Source: Candidatus Sulfotelmatobacter sp. (GTDB lineage: Bacteria; Acidobacteriota; Terriglobia; Terriglobales; Acidobacteriaceae). From it: DNA of 64,000 nt. The notes under the pieces are model-generated. The model searched no databases and was not told the DNA's origin. It saw only the letters and a program-made list of their open reading frames with translations. The translations under genes were made by a program, and so were the position numbers. Positions 26,859-35,800 of the stretch are shown here, one piece after another (within the stretch, counting starts at the first letter, position 1; each line of letters starts with the position of its first letter). The stretch spans positions 558,001-622,000 of the forward strand of contig DASYBM010000016.1 in the NCBI GenBank assembly GCA_036500765.1, given 5' to 3'.

Positions 26859-28067
26859 ATGGGCGTACGCGAAGTTCCGGAAGGGCGTCCGATACGCGTG
26901 ATCGTGGTCGACAGCAGTGCGCTGCACAGTCAACTTCTGGCCGAGGGTATCCAGCGAGTCGGGAAATTGCAGGCGCTTTCTGCCGCCACTCCTGCCGACG
27001 TTTTCGAAGCGGCCGCTCAAGACCAGATTGATGTTGCTGTCGTCAGCTCGACTCTCGATGAACCGGGTCGCGGCTTCGAGGTCCTCCGTACGCTCCGCTC
27101 ACTACATCCGGACCTGCCCGCAGTCATGCTGCTGGAATCTTCCAAGCGCGAAGTCGTGGTGCAGGCGTTTCGCGCCGGCGCCCGAGGCGTCCTCGGCCGC
27201 CAAGCCTCGCTAGCGGATCTCTGCAAATGTATTCGTTGCGTCGATGACGGCCAGGTCTGGGCCAGCGCCAAAGAAATGTTGTTTGTCCTGGATGTTCTTG
27301 CGAGCGCACCCGAAATCAGCGCACTGGATTATCAAGGCATGAGTCTGCTCTCCGAGCGCGAACTCGAGGTCGTTCGCTCCCTGGCCGAGGGACTCACCAA
27401 TCGCGAGATCGGCGATCGCCTGGGCCTAAGTCGTCATACCGTAAAGAACTACTTGTTCCGCATTTTTGACAAGATCGGCGTTTCGAGCCGGATGGAGCTT
27501 CTCCATCTGACCCTGCGTCCGTCCGCCCCGTGGCGAAGCTCCGCCCCAAATCCCGACCTCGAAAAAAGCCCCATTTCGGAATTCGAAATCTGCCGAAAAG
27601 AAGCGACCGAGGGTTCGCCGGAGGCGCAAATCGTTTTGGCCGAGCTCTACCGCAAGGGCCAGGGAACCTCACAGGATTCGGTCGCCTCTTACATGTGGTG
27701 CCTTTTGTCGGAGCATACCCTTGTGGACTTGCGCGAGCGAATCAATAAGGTCAAGGCCCAATTGCAGTACTCGATGAATTCTGTCGAAATTCTTGAGGCT
27801 CAACAGCGCGCAAGCGAATGGCTCGAGAGGTCTCGAAACCAGCTGTTCCAAAATCAAAACCATGAGTTCCAGAACCATGAGTCCCAGAACCATGAATCTC
27901 AGAACCATGAGTCTCAGAACCGGGAGTCTCAGAACCATGAGTTCCAGAACCATGAGTCTCAGAACCATGAATCTCAGAACCAGGAGTTCCAGAAAGACCA
28001 CTGCGAGACCATCCCCCTCCGCCGGGTTGGTGTGCAAAAGGAGTCTGCTAAATTTTCCATCGCCTAG
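26859..28067 (+). CDS. LuxR/NarL-type regulator with pseudo-receiver, Sel1-like segment and Asn-His-Glu repeat tail
   Basis: 402 residues. The ATG at 26859 is chosen because GGGGGGAG lies four bases upstream; an ATG at 26841 and a GTG at 26823 are weaker. Residues ~12-130 are a receiver fold, but the phosphoacceptor Asp is Ser63 (VVSSTLDEPG). The acidic pair is reduced to VDS and the conserved Lys appears as Arg. A LuxR-type HTH spans ~160-225 (SERELEVVRSLAEGLTNREI). A Sel1/TPR-like repeat follows (~245-285, EGSPEAQIVLAELYRKGQG). Residues 334-378 are nine copies of a five-residue repeat, mostly QNHES/QNHEF. It is divergent from the EPS operon, so control of EPS is plausible but inferred. Confidence 0.82.
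   Translation: MGVREVPEGRPIRVIVVDSSALHSQLLAEGIQRVGKLQALSAATPADVFEAAAQDQIDVAVVSSTLDEPGRGFEVLRTLRSLHPDLPAVMLLESSKREVVVQAFRAGARGVLGRQASLADLCKCIRCVDDGQVWASAKEMLFVLDVLASAPEISALDYQGMSLLSERELEVVRSLAEGLTNREIGDRLGLSRHTVKNYLFRIFDKIGVSSRMELLHLTLRPSAPWRSSAPNPDLEKSPISEFEICRKEATEGSPEAQIVLAELYRKGQGTSQDSVASYMWCLLSEHTLVDLRERINKVKAQLQYSMNSVEILEAQQRASEWLERSRNQLFQNQNHEFQNHESQNHESQNHESQNRESQNHEFQNHESQNHESQNQEFQKDHCETIPLRRVGVQKESAKFSIA
27858..27992 (+). repeat. Nine 15-bp tandem repeats inside the LuxR-type regulator gene
   Basis: The unit is AACCATGAGTCTCAG with few variants. Units differ by one to three bases, and because 15 is a multiple of 3 copy changes keep the reading frame. The near-identity of neighbouring units points to recent slippage or unequal exchange. 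Confidence 0.9.
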
Positions 28068-28467
28068 GCGGCACAGCCTGATTGACACAGGAGAACACCA
28101 CTGAACCCCGACCACGCCCCAGGCTCACCGCTAGCCAAAGAAAGCTACTAAAAAGAGATTTTCGGTCTCATCCACTTCTCATCCCATTCGCACGTGGACG
28201 GCAAGTGGCGGCTTAGTTTCGCAGATCGCTGCGTCCGCTGTGCGCAGCCTTTCTTCGGGCAAAAAAGAACAGAAGTTCTGAGGAAAAAATAACCTGCCCG
28301 AGCAAAGTCGAAGGAACTCGCGCCGAACCGCCCGGCGCGTAAAGCCAAGCCGCAAAGTGCCGTTGGCCCCGAATCTGTACCGATTCCAATTTGCTCTGCT
28401 ACAATTTAACGACAGGGCAGGGACAGCTGACCCTATAGACCACGCAGTTTCCGAGCAGCGCAAAAGT
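28068..28467. other. Intergenic region upstream of tRNA-Asp with repeat fragments
   Basis: About 400 bases with no supportable gene. A fragment of the dispersed CTGAGC..AAGTCGAAGG repeat lies near 28280-28320. A TACAAT at 28400 could be a tRNA -10 box, but no good -35 is visible. Confidence 0.45.
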
Positions 28468-28544
28468 GGGGACGTAGTTCAGTTGGTTAGAACGCTGCCC
28501 TGTCACGGCAGAGGCCGCGGGTTCGAGTCCCGTCGTCCCCGCCA
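28468..28544 (+). tRNA. tRNA-Asp(GTC): tRNA-Asp (anticodon GTC)
   Basis: 77 nt including an encoded CCA (28542-28544). The acceptor stem GGGGACG pairs with CGTCCCC. The anticodon stem CTGCC/GGCAG encloses a 7-base loop with GTC at 28502-28504. The T arm has the standard GGTTCGAGTCC. All cloverleaf elements can be drawn by eye. Confidence 0.97.
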
Positions 28545-29332
28545 TTTCGAATTCAGTACTTGCGGAAATGGCGCCGTCCCGGCATAGGCACAAAGGCACA
28601 ATCCACAGGCCGGGAAAAGCGTCCTGCCAATGCTTCGGACCGCAACCTCCGGGCGAGCACCAAGTTTCTTTCGGTTCGTTTGACCGGGATGCCCGCATTC
28701 GGCGAAGCGCACGCGACAGCAGAGACGCCGACAGTTGGAAATTAGTGCTCTTCCTATATCAGCTGCACGCCACCGAACTAAGGCATAGGGAGCAACTAAA
28801 TCCCAAGACCGTGGAAGAACGACAACAAGAAAACGCGGAAGAAGAGTTTTCGCAGGTGGCCGATCAAAGCGGCAAATCGGATCACCACTAAGGGGAACAG
28901 CTGCGAACAACTCGCCTCCCAATTCCCTAACAACTCGCCTCCCAATTTCCTATTGATAGAACTCGCCGGCAGCAGTTCCCGGTCATCGAACGACAGCACG
29001 CTCCTCGCACCTGTTGGCAATTGCGAGAACTGATAGGGCAAAGTCCAGTAAATGTTTCTCATGCTCTGAAACTGCCTATGGGTTTCACTTAGAGCATTGA
29101 GGATCCAAAGAGGGCAGGTTTGTTGGCGCTTTGGAGATAACTCAACGGTTGCCGACAAACCAATATCGATCCGGATCAACCTTTAACTGGCTAGTTTGCT
29201 CAGAGACAAAATGGTACCAAGGCTGGCGTGAGATATCGATTACCAAAAGCCTTCTGAGTGCGGTGAATGCAGGTTTCCGGGGCAACTCGGAAAATTATCA
29301 CCGGCGGGCTTGGACCTGCTGCCCACAAAGGT
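28545..29332. other. 788-base region downstream of tRNA-Asp without a supportable gene
   Basis: Short open frames exist on both strands but none resembles a known protein, and those crossing the tRNA are artefacts. An inverted repeat GCCATTTC/GAAATGGC (28541-28548 and 28565-28572) begins at the tRNA 3' end. A 23-bp tandem duplication lies at 28906-28951. No integrase or clear attachment-site duplicate was seen. Confidence 0.4.
28906..28951. repeat. 23-bp tandem duplication
   Basis: Two adjacent copies (28906-28928, 28929-28951) begin AACAACTCGCCTCCCAATT and differ at a single base. They are non-coding and likely a slippage product. Confidence 0.85.
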
Positions 29333-29917
29333 TCAATCGCGCTTAGGCCGTTTTCCCCCACCTTTCAAAATCCGAACAACCGCGACTATGGTGTTCCAAT
29401 TTCGCGTCGTGGCGCGGGCGCCGAAGAGTTTGTCGATTTGGCCAAGGTACCCGATGGTTTTCATGCTGCGACGATACTCTCCGAAGACGAAACGGTCTTG
29501 GGAGCCGATCACGCGCACGAACCACTCTCCGCCTGGCGGAAAGGTGCATGAAATAGACGTCCGACAGCGACCGGCCTTCGGCAGGATGCTTACGAATCGG
29601 ACGACGTCGGTGCGCGATGTGGCGGAGGCCTCAAAGGGATTTTCCCTCTCCAGGCGGACAAGATCGCGACCATCGCAGAACACCACTTCCGCCGCAAATG
29701 ACAGCTTGCGCAGCACTTCGGCGCGGAACTTCGCGCGGGGTCCCGGTTTGCGAACCACGAACGTGCCGGCAGCGCCCACATTCACTATGTCATAGTCGCT
29801 CAGTTTCTTGGCGAAGAGGGTGGGGCGAAACCTTCTGAAACCGCCCACATTCATGCCCCTGAGGAAGACAACGAGAGCCACAGCGGGATTATAGAGAAGA
29901 GGGACGACTAAGGCCAT
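29333..29917 (-). CDS. DUF1697 family protein
   Basis: 194 residues from the ATG at 29917, which has AAGGGC just upstream. A further in-frame extension to 29995 lacks support. The family signature is visible: VVFLRGMNVGG near the N-terminus, IVNVGAAGTFVVR, then ATTRNWNTI toward the C-terminus. DUF1697 proteins have no established biochemical role. It is divergent from the small membrane protein gene at 30077. Confidence 0.8.
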   Translation of the reverse strand: MALVVPLLYNPAVALVVFLRGMNVGGFRRFRPTLFAKKLSDYDIVNVGAAGTFVVRKPGPRAKFRAEVLRKLSFAAEVVFCDGRDLVRLERENPFEASATSRTDVVRFVSILPKAGRCRTSISCTFPPGGEWFVRVIGSQDRFVFGEYRRSMKTIGYLGQIDKLFGARATTRNWNTIVAVVRILKGGGKRPKRD

Positions 29918-30076
29918 GCCCTTGGGTACTTGGACCGGCGCCGCGTGGAAAATCGCTGTCGTCGTTTCTATACCGTTACAGTTGTAACATTGCATTCGAG
30001 CCTGGCGGCTTGCGCAAGTTCGGTCCGGTATGCTAGAAAAAATCAGGATCCCAAAATCCTGCTGTTAGGGCTGAAG

Positions 30077-30424
30077 ATGCTGCGGCTGACAAATCCCGAA
30101 AATGGCTTGAGCAAACGGTGGTGTGCCGTAGTGGTTTTATTTGCCGTATGCGCACTCACTGTGAGCGTGGCCACGCGTTATAACTTCGCGCGCGGGAGAG
30201 TGAGCGGGTCGGCGACTACCGTGCACAAGCATATCTCGCCGGAGCGCGCCCGGCAGCGCCTTATCAAGACTGTCGCTAGCTGGATTCCGGTGTCGGCTAC
30301 CGCCGTGATGCAGGCCCCGAGTTCGTATCCACGTATTGCGCCGTCCGGTCCGCCCATCGCGAGCCTTCTTTTCGAAAAGAGCCTCTATAAGCGACCTCCG
30401 CCCGCCCTTAAGTCTCTCTCCTAG
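30077..30424 (+). CDS. Small single-span membrane or secreted protein, unknown
   Basis: 115 residues from the ATG at 30077, which has AGGG six bases upstream. One hydrophobic segment near residues 14-32 (WCAVVVLFAVCALTVSVA) could be a signal anchor. The remainder is basic and Pro/Ser-rich, with no motif I recognise. Codon use looks coding, but the gene is short and stands alone. Confidence 0.45.
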   Translation: MLRLTNPENGLSKRWCAVVVLFAVCALTVSVATRYNFARGRVSGSATTVHKHISPERARQRLIKTVASWIPVSATAVMQAPSSYPRIAPSGPPIASLLFEKSLYKRPPPALKSLS

Positions 30425-30556
30425 CCCGTTCCTGGAGCAACTATATTGCCGGTAATTCGATCTTATCTCATCGAATTTGCCGGCGCGTCTGGCTCATCTC
30501 ATCGCAATAGACGGTTTCTGGGGTGGATGCAAGACGGGTCCTGAAAGGAAACCCAC

Positions 30557-31330
30557 ATGGCCGTTGCACCCTTGTTGACAGAAGAAGAGTTGGATGCGCT
30601 TCGCCAGTTCGATACGTGCATGGTCGCGAACGCCGTCGAAACTTTTAACGTCAGATTGCGCAATACAGGATTCTCCGACGCCAGCATTCGGTCCATGTTC
30701 TACGAAGGTTCGTGCAACGAAGGTTCGTGCAATGATCCCTCCAGTAAAGTTACCTTCAGCGCCGCGCCACCGATCGGCGCCGTTCCACCGATGGTCGGGT
30801 ACGCCGTTACCGCCCGTCTCCGTAGCGGCGAACCTCCCATGCGGGGCGGCACCTTCCATGATCGCGCCGATTTCTGGAACTACATTCTTCAGTGTCCTGC
30901 CCCGCGCGTCCTGGTCTTGCAAGACATGGATAATCCTCCTGGGCGAGGCGCCTTTGTCGGCGACATGCACGCTGCGATTTTGAAGGCGTTGGGCTGCATC
31001 GGGTATTTGACCAATGGCGCCGTGCGCGAAGTTTCGTCCGTACGCACAATGGGATTTCGGCTGTTTGCCGGCAGTGTCGCAGTCTCGCACGCCTACGCCC
31101 ACATCTTCGATTTCGGGGCGAAGATCACGGTAGGAGGTCTGGAAGTCCATCCGGGAGAACTGCTGCATGGCGACGCGAACGGCGTGCTCTCAATACCGCT
31201 ACAAATTGCCTCAAGGATTCCGGCGGTTGCCGCCGAACTGCGCGCAGCTGAACAGAAAGTAATCGATTTTTGCCAATCCAGCGCTTTCTCGGTTGCGAAG
31301 CTGGGCGAGATTATGAAGAAGATACTCTAG
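30557..31330 (+). CDS. RraA-like / 4-hydroxy-4-methyl-2-oxoglutarate aldolase-family protein
   Basis: 257 residues, ATG at 30557 with AAAGGA upstream. The family core is present: GDMHAAILKALGCIGYLTNG followed by AVRE, corresponding to the GxxxxxxAxxxGxxGxVxDGxxRD block. HGDANGVLSIP corresponds to the GDxDGVVVVP block. Members are either divalent-metal aldolases or RNase E-binding RraA proteins; which one cannot be told here. An in-frame 15-bp duplication gives EGSCN twice (residues ~50-59). It is followed 98 bases later by the RND adaptor gene. Confidence 0.82.
   Translation: MAVAPLLTEEELDALRQFDTCMVANAVETFNVRLRNTGFSDASIRSMFYEGSCNEGSCNDPSSKVTFSAAPPIGAVPPMVGYAVTARLRSGEPPMRGGTFHDRADFWNYILQCPAPRVLVLQDMDNPPGRGAFVGDMHAAILKALGCIGYLTNGAVREVSSVRTMGFRLFAGSVAVSHAYAHIFDFGAKITVGGLEVHPGELLHGDANGVLSIPLQIASRIPAVAAELRAAEQKVIDFCQSSAFSVAKLGEIMKKIL
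30704..30733 (+). repeat. 15-bp tandem duplication in the RraA-like gene
   Basis: Two copies of GAAGGTTCGTGCAA(C/T) sit next to each other and keep the frame, duplicating the residues EGSCN. This is probably a recent slippage event. Confidence 0.9.
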
Positions 31331-31428
31331 TGAACGAAACGCGGAATGAATCGCGTCCCCCGCGGCGATCGAGCGGATCGTTCGGAGAAACAGAAGAAGA
31401 AACGGCAGAAAAAAAGGCTGGTAACACG

Positions 31429-32706
31429 ATGACTCAACATGCTTGCAAATCCGGCACGCCGAGAGCACACAGGCGCCCCGGATCCGTTCCACTTGCTCTA
31501 GCGGCTGCTGCCGTCGCATTTGCCGTCCCCTTGTCTTCTTGTTCAGGAAGCGGGGAAAAGCGAGTAGAGGCGGGCGGACCAACGATCACGGTCGGAGTTG
31601 CGAAAGTAGTCAAGAAATCTCTCGGGCAGCAAGTCACGCTTTCTTCCGAGTTGGTGCCTTTCCAGGAGATCGATGTCTATGCCAAGGAATCTGGCTACAT
31701 CAAGAAGTTGATGGTCGACTACGGGACGCCGGTGAAAGCGGGCCAGGTCATGGCCATTCTTGAGATTCCTGAGTTGGAAGCGCAACTGCAAGAGGACCAG
31801 GCGGAGATCAAAAACGCGGCCAATCAGGTGACGAGAGCGCAGCACGAATTACAACGCTATCAGGCTCAGTACAACGCACTGCATCTGCAATACACACGCT
31901 TGAACGGAGTCTTCCAGAGCCAACCGGGAATCGTGGCCCAGCAGGAAGTGGATGACGCTCAGGGAAAAGATTTGGCGGCGTCTTCGCAAGTCGATGCCGG
32001 ACAGGCCAGCCTGGAAGCCGCCGAGAGCCAGCTCTCCGTCGCCAAAGCGAAGCTCGCTCACGACCAAAGTCTGTTTGACTATTCAAAAATCACGGCGCCA
32101 TTTGCCGGCACCGTCACCGAGCGCTACGCCAATCTCGGAACCCTCATGCAGGCCGGCACCGGCTCGAGCACGCAGGCGATTCCTCTAGTAAGGCTCTCGC
32201 AGGACGACCTGTTTCGTCTGGTCATTCCGGTTCCAGAATCCTACGTGCGCTACATCAAGATCGGAGATCGGGTGAACGTGAACGTTCCCTCTTTGAATCG
32301 CACGTTTCCCGGCAAGGTAGCACGATTCTCTGTCGACGTCCGCGCCGATACGCGGACTATGCACACCGAAGTCGATGTCCCCAATCCTCATCGTCTTTTG
32401 CTGCCAGGCCTCTATGCCGAGGCTCAACTCAATGTCGACGAGAAAGTAGACATTCCTGCCGTACCCGTTCAGGCCTTGAGTCATGAACGCGACAAAACTG
32501 ACGTTTGGGTCGTCAACTCCGACGGAATGCTGGAAGAACGAGCGGTGCAGGTGGGACTGCAAACCAGCAGCGACGCCGAAATTGTTTCCGGACTGAGCGA
32601 AGGCGAGGAAGTCGTAGTCAGCGATCGCAGCGGCTTGAAACCTGGGCAAAAAGTTCATCCTCAATTAGTCGCCGTGATGGAGTACCACGAGGGGGGTACG
32701 CAATAA
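31429..32706 (+). CDS. RND efflux periplasmic adaptor (membrane fusion protein)
   Basis: 425 residues from the ATG at 31429; the frame is open upstream to a GTG at 31330. The signal sequence ends in a lipobox LSSC, so it is likely a lipoprotein. The lipoyl/barrel-sandwich halves are visible (VPFQEIDVYAKESGYIKKL and FDYSKITAPFAGTV) with a long alpha-helical hairpin between them. Beta-barrel and membrane-proximal domains follow (ADTRTMHTEVDVPN, LLPGLYAEAQL). It forms a tripartite pump with the two genes downstream. The gap to the permease gene is 95 bases. Confidence 0.93.
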   Translation: MTQHACKSGTPRAHRRPGSVPLALAAAAVAFAVPLSSCSGSGEKRVEAGGPTITVGVAKVVKKSLGQQVTLSSELVPFQEIDVYAKESGYIKKLMVDYGTPVKAGQVMAILEIPELEAQLQEDQAEIKNAANQVTRAQHELQRYQAQYNALHLQYTRLNGVFQSQPGIVAQQEVDDAQGKDLAASSQVDAGQASLEAAESQLSVAKAKLAHDQSLFDYSKITAPFAGTVTERYANLGTLMQAGTGSSTQAIPLVRLSQDDLFRLVIPVPESYVRYIKIGDRVNVNVPSLNRTFPGKVARFSVDVRADTRTMHTEVDVPNPHRLLLPGLYAEAQLNVDEKVDIPAVPVQALSHERDKTDVWVVNSDGMLEERAVQVGLQTSSDAEIVSGLSEGEEVVVSDRSGLKPGQKVHPQLVAVMEYHEGGTQ

Positions 32707-32801
32707 ACAGTGCGGCAGAGCGCACGGGGTTCCTTCGTATTTCGTGGCCTTCGTGGTTAATGCCCTAAAGGTTTTACCACGCAGTCAGATTGGAAATATT
32801 T

Positions 32802-35800
32802 ATGCCAGGCTTCTCCATACGTAATCCGTATTTCATTATCGTGATCTGCCTGACACTGGTGGTCATCGGTGTGACCAGCATCGCGCGCATGCCGGTCGAT
32901 CTATTTCCACCGATCAACTTGCCGGAAGTTGTGGTGGCGACGTTTTACTCCGGCATGCCGCCCGAGGACGTCGAGACCGACATCACCGACCCGCTCGAGC
33001 GCTTCTTTACTCTAGCGGCGGGCGTCGATCACTTTGAGTCGCGATCGATGCTGGGCGTGAGCATCATCAAAGTCTATTTTCAGCCCGGGACCAGCGCCGA
33101 TGCCGACGTCACCGAATTGTCCAACTTGGCTCTCGCCGACCTGAAGCGTCTGCCGCCGGGCACGCTGCCTCCGGTCGTGCTCAAGTTCGACGCCTCCAGT
33201 TTGCCCGTCGCACTGGTTACCGTGAAAGGCGAGGGCCTCAACGAAACGCAGTTGCACGATTACGCCCAGTTTCAGATTCGTAACCAGATCACCTCTGTGC
33301 CGGGTTCCTCGATCCCCGGCGTATTCGGCGGAATCTACCGGCAGATCATGGTCTACGTCGATCCTTATAAATTATCTTCTCGCCAATTGAGCCTGATGGA
33401 TGTGGTGGGCGCCGTGAACAGCGCGAACCTGATTCTGCCCGCCGGCGATGTGAAGATGGGCCCTTACGATTACTTCGTCTACTCCAACAGCCTGGTCAAC
33501 AGTATGGACGAACTGGGCAAAGTTCCGCTCAAAGTCGACGGACATTCCTGGGTCACGGTCAATGACGTTGGCAAAGCCGAAGATTCTCACGGGATACAAA
33601 GCAACATCGTCCGCATCGACGGTCAAAAGTCCGCCTACATTCCCATCATGAAGCAGGGCGGCGACAGCAACACCATCGCTGTGGTCGATGGAGTACGCGC
33701 CCTCATCAAGCATCTTTACGATATTCCCAAGCAGATGGTCACGAGCATTGTCTTTGACCAATCTGTGTACGTGAAGGAAGCCATCCACACCGTGCTGCAC
33801 GAAGGCGTTCTGGGGCTGATTCTTACCAGTCTGATGATCCTGATTTTTCTGGGCAGCTTTCGCGCGACATCCGCCGTGTTGCTTTCGATTCCATTATCGG
33901 CGTTGGCGGCCTTTGTGGTGCTGGCCCTGCTGGGCGGCACCATCAACACCATGATCCTCGCCGGCATGGCGCTCGCCTTCTCGCGCGTCATCGACAACTC
34001 TGTGATCTCGCTCGAGAACATCTATCGCCATCTCGAGATGGGCGCTGCGCCGATGATCGCGGCCGAAGTGGGCGGAGCGGAAGTGAACCTGGCAGTTCTG
34101 GCGGCGACCTTGGTCGACGTGGTCGATTTCTTCCCCGTCGTATTTCTTTACGGCGTCGCTAAATTTCTATTCTCCGCGCTGGCGCTGGCGTTCTGTCTGT
34201 CGCTGCTGGCCTCGTTTGTAGTAGCCATGACGGTGATTCCTCTTTTCTGTTCGCGCTTTCTGAAGGCCAAACCTCATGGTGAAGTTCACGACACCTCGGA
34301 GTATCACGAGGAGTACTCGCCCTCCAGGATGGAGAAGTTCAATGCCCGCTTCAATCGCGTGTTCAACAACCTTCTGGAGTTCTACGAGCGTTGGGTGAGG
34401 CGCGCCCTGTTGCGCCCCGGACTCACGGTTCTGCTTTTGAGCGGCGTGTTCGTGGCCAGCCTTTTGATTTATCCGCTCATGGGACTAGCATTCTTTCCCA
34501 AGACCGATGCCGGCCAGTTCACCATCAATCTGAAAGTTCCTACCGGAACACGCATCGAAGTGACCGACCAATACGTCGCCAAAGTCGAAGATCTCATTCG
34601 GGGCGCGATGGAAGGTCAAGACCTGAAGAGGATCGTCTCGAACATCGGCGTAGTCCCCGATTTTTCTTCACTGTACACGACGAACTCCGGCCCTTACACG
34701 GCGACGGTTCAGGTGCAGTTAAGCGAGTCGCACAAGCTGAGCAGCTTCGAGTATATGGACCGCGTGCAGCAGCGCATGGCCAAAAACTTTCCTGAGGTTC
34801 GCACATTCTTTTCCAGCGGCTCCATGGTCGACGCCATCTTGAACACAGGCATGCCGGCTCCGATTGATGTGCAGGTGAGCGGTTCCAGTCTTGCGCAGGA
34901 CAATCAGATCGCGCAGGACCTGGCCGCTCAGATTCGTCAGATTCACGGCGTAGGCCAGGTTTACGTTCCGCAAGACATGAACTATCCAGCGCTACGACTC
35001 AACGTAGACCGAGTCCACGCCGGCGAGTTGGGACTCACGCAAAAAGACGTGGTCGATAACGTCATCACCGCCCTCAACTCCAATTACATGATCGCTCCCA
35101 ATTACTGGGTCGATCGCAAAAGCGGTAACGACTACTACCTGACCGTGCAGTACTTCGAAAAAGGCCAGGCCGCGATTCACAACCTGGCCGACCTGGGTCA
35201 GATTCCTTTGCGCGATCCAGCCACAGGCAGCGGCGTGAACTGCGGGCCGTCGGGGCCGCCGCGACTCGGAAACGGTCAACCGTCCTGGGCCTGCTCCGAC
35301 GGAGGCAGGCCAACCACCGTCCTCAGCAATGTGGTCAGCGTCAAGCAGGTCCAAACCCCGACCGAAGTCGACCATTACCAGATTCAAAAGGCCATCGATA
35401 TCTATGTGACCCCGACCGGAGAAGACCTGCAACGCGTGACCGGCAGGATTCACGACATCCTCAAGCATGCGAACGTTCCCGAAAACGTTCGCGTCAACCT
35501 GCGTGGCATGGTGGTCGGCATGCAGCAGTCGTTCAAGAGCTTTGCCTTCGGCTTCCTGATTTCGTTTCTTCTGCTTTTCCTGATTCTTACCGCGCAGTTC
35601 AAGTCGTTCATCGACCCGTTCCTGATCATGTTGGCGATTCCCATGGGATTCGTGGGCGTGCTCATCATCCTGCCGCTCACCGGCGCAACGTTAAACGTGA
35701 TGTCGCTGATGGGGGTGCTGATGTTGGTCGGCATCGCCGACTCCAACAGCATTCTGATCGTTGATTTCGCTCACAATCTCGAGAAGCAGGGATTGTCGCC

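Noticed and set aside
27840..28000. Tandem repeats considered as a CRISPR array
   Set aside because: The units are 15 bp without spacers and are translated in frame as part of a regulator.
28399..28922. Minus-strand open frames across tRNA-Asp with residues like TGLEPAASAVTGQRSNQLNYVP or RDSNPRPLP
   Set aside because: These are translations of the complement of the tRNA gene, a well-known source of false protein entries. The tRNA explains the sequence.
28796..29179. 127-codon minus-strand open frame downstream of tRNA-Asp
   Set aside because: It spans the 23-bp tandem duplication, has no ribosome-binding site, and its product looks random.
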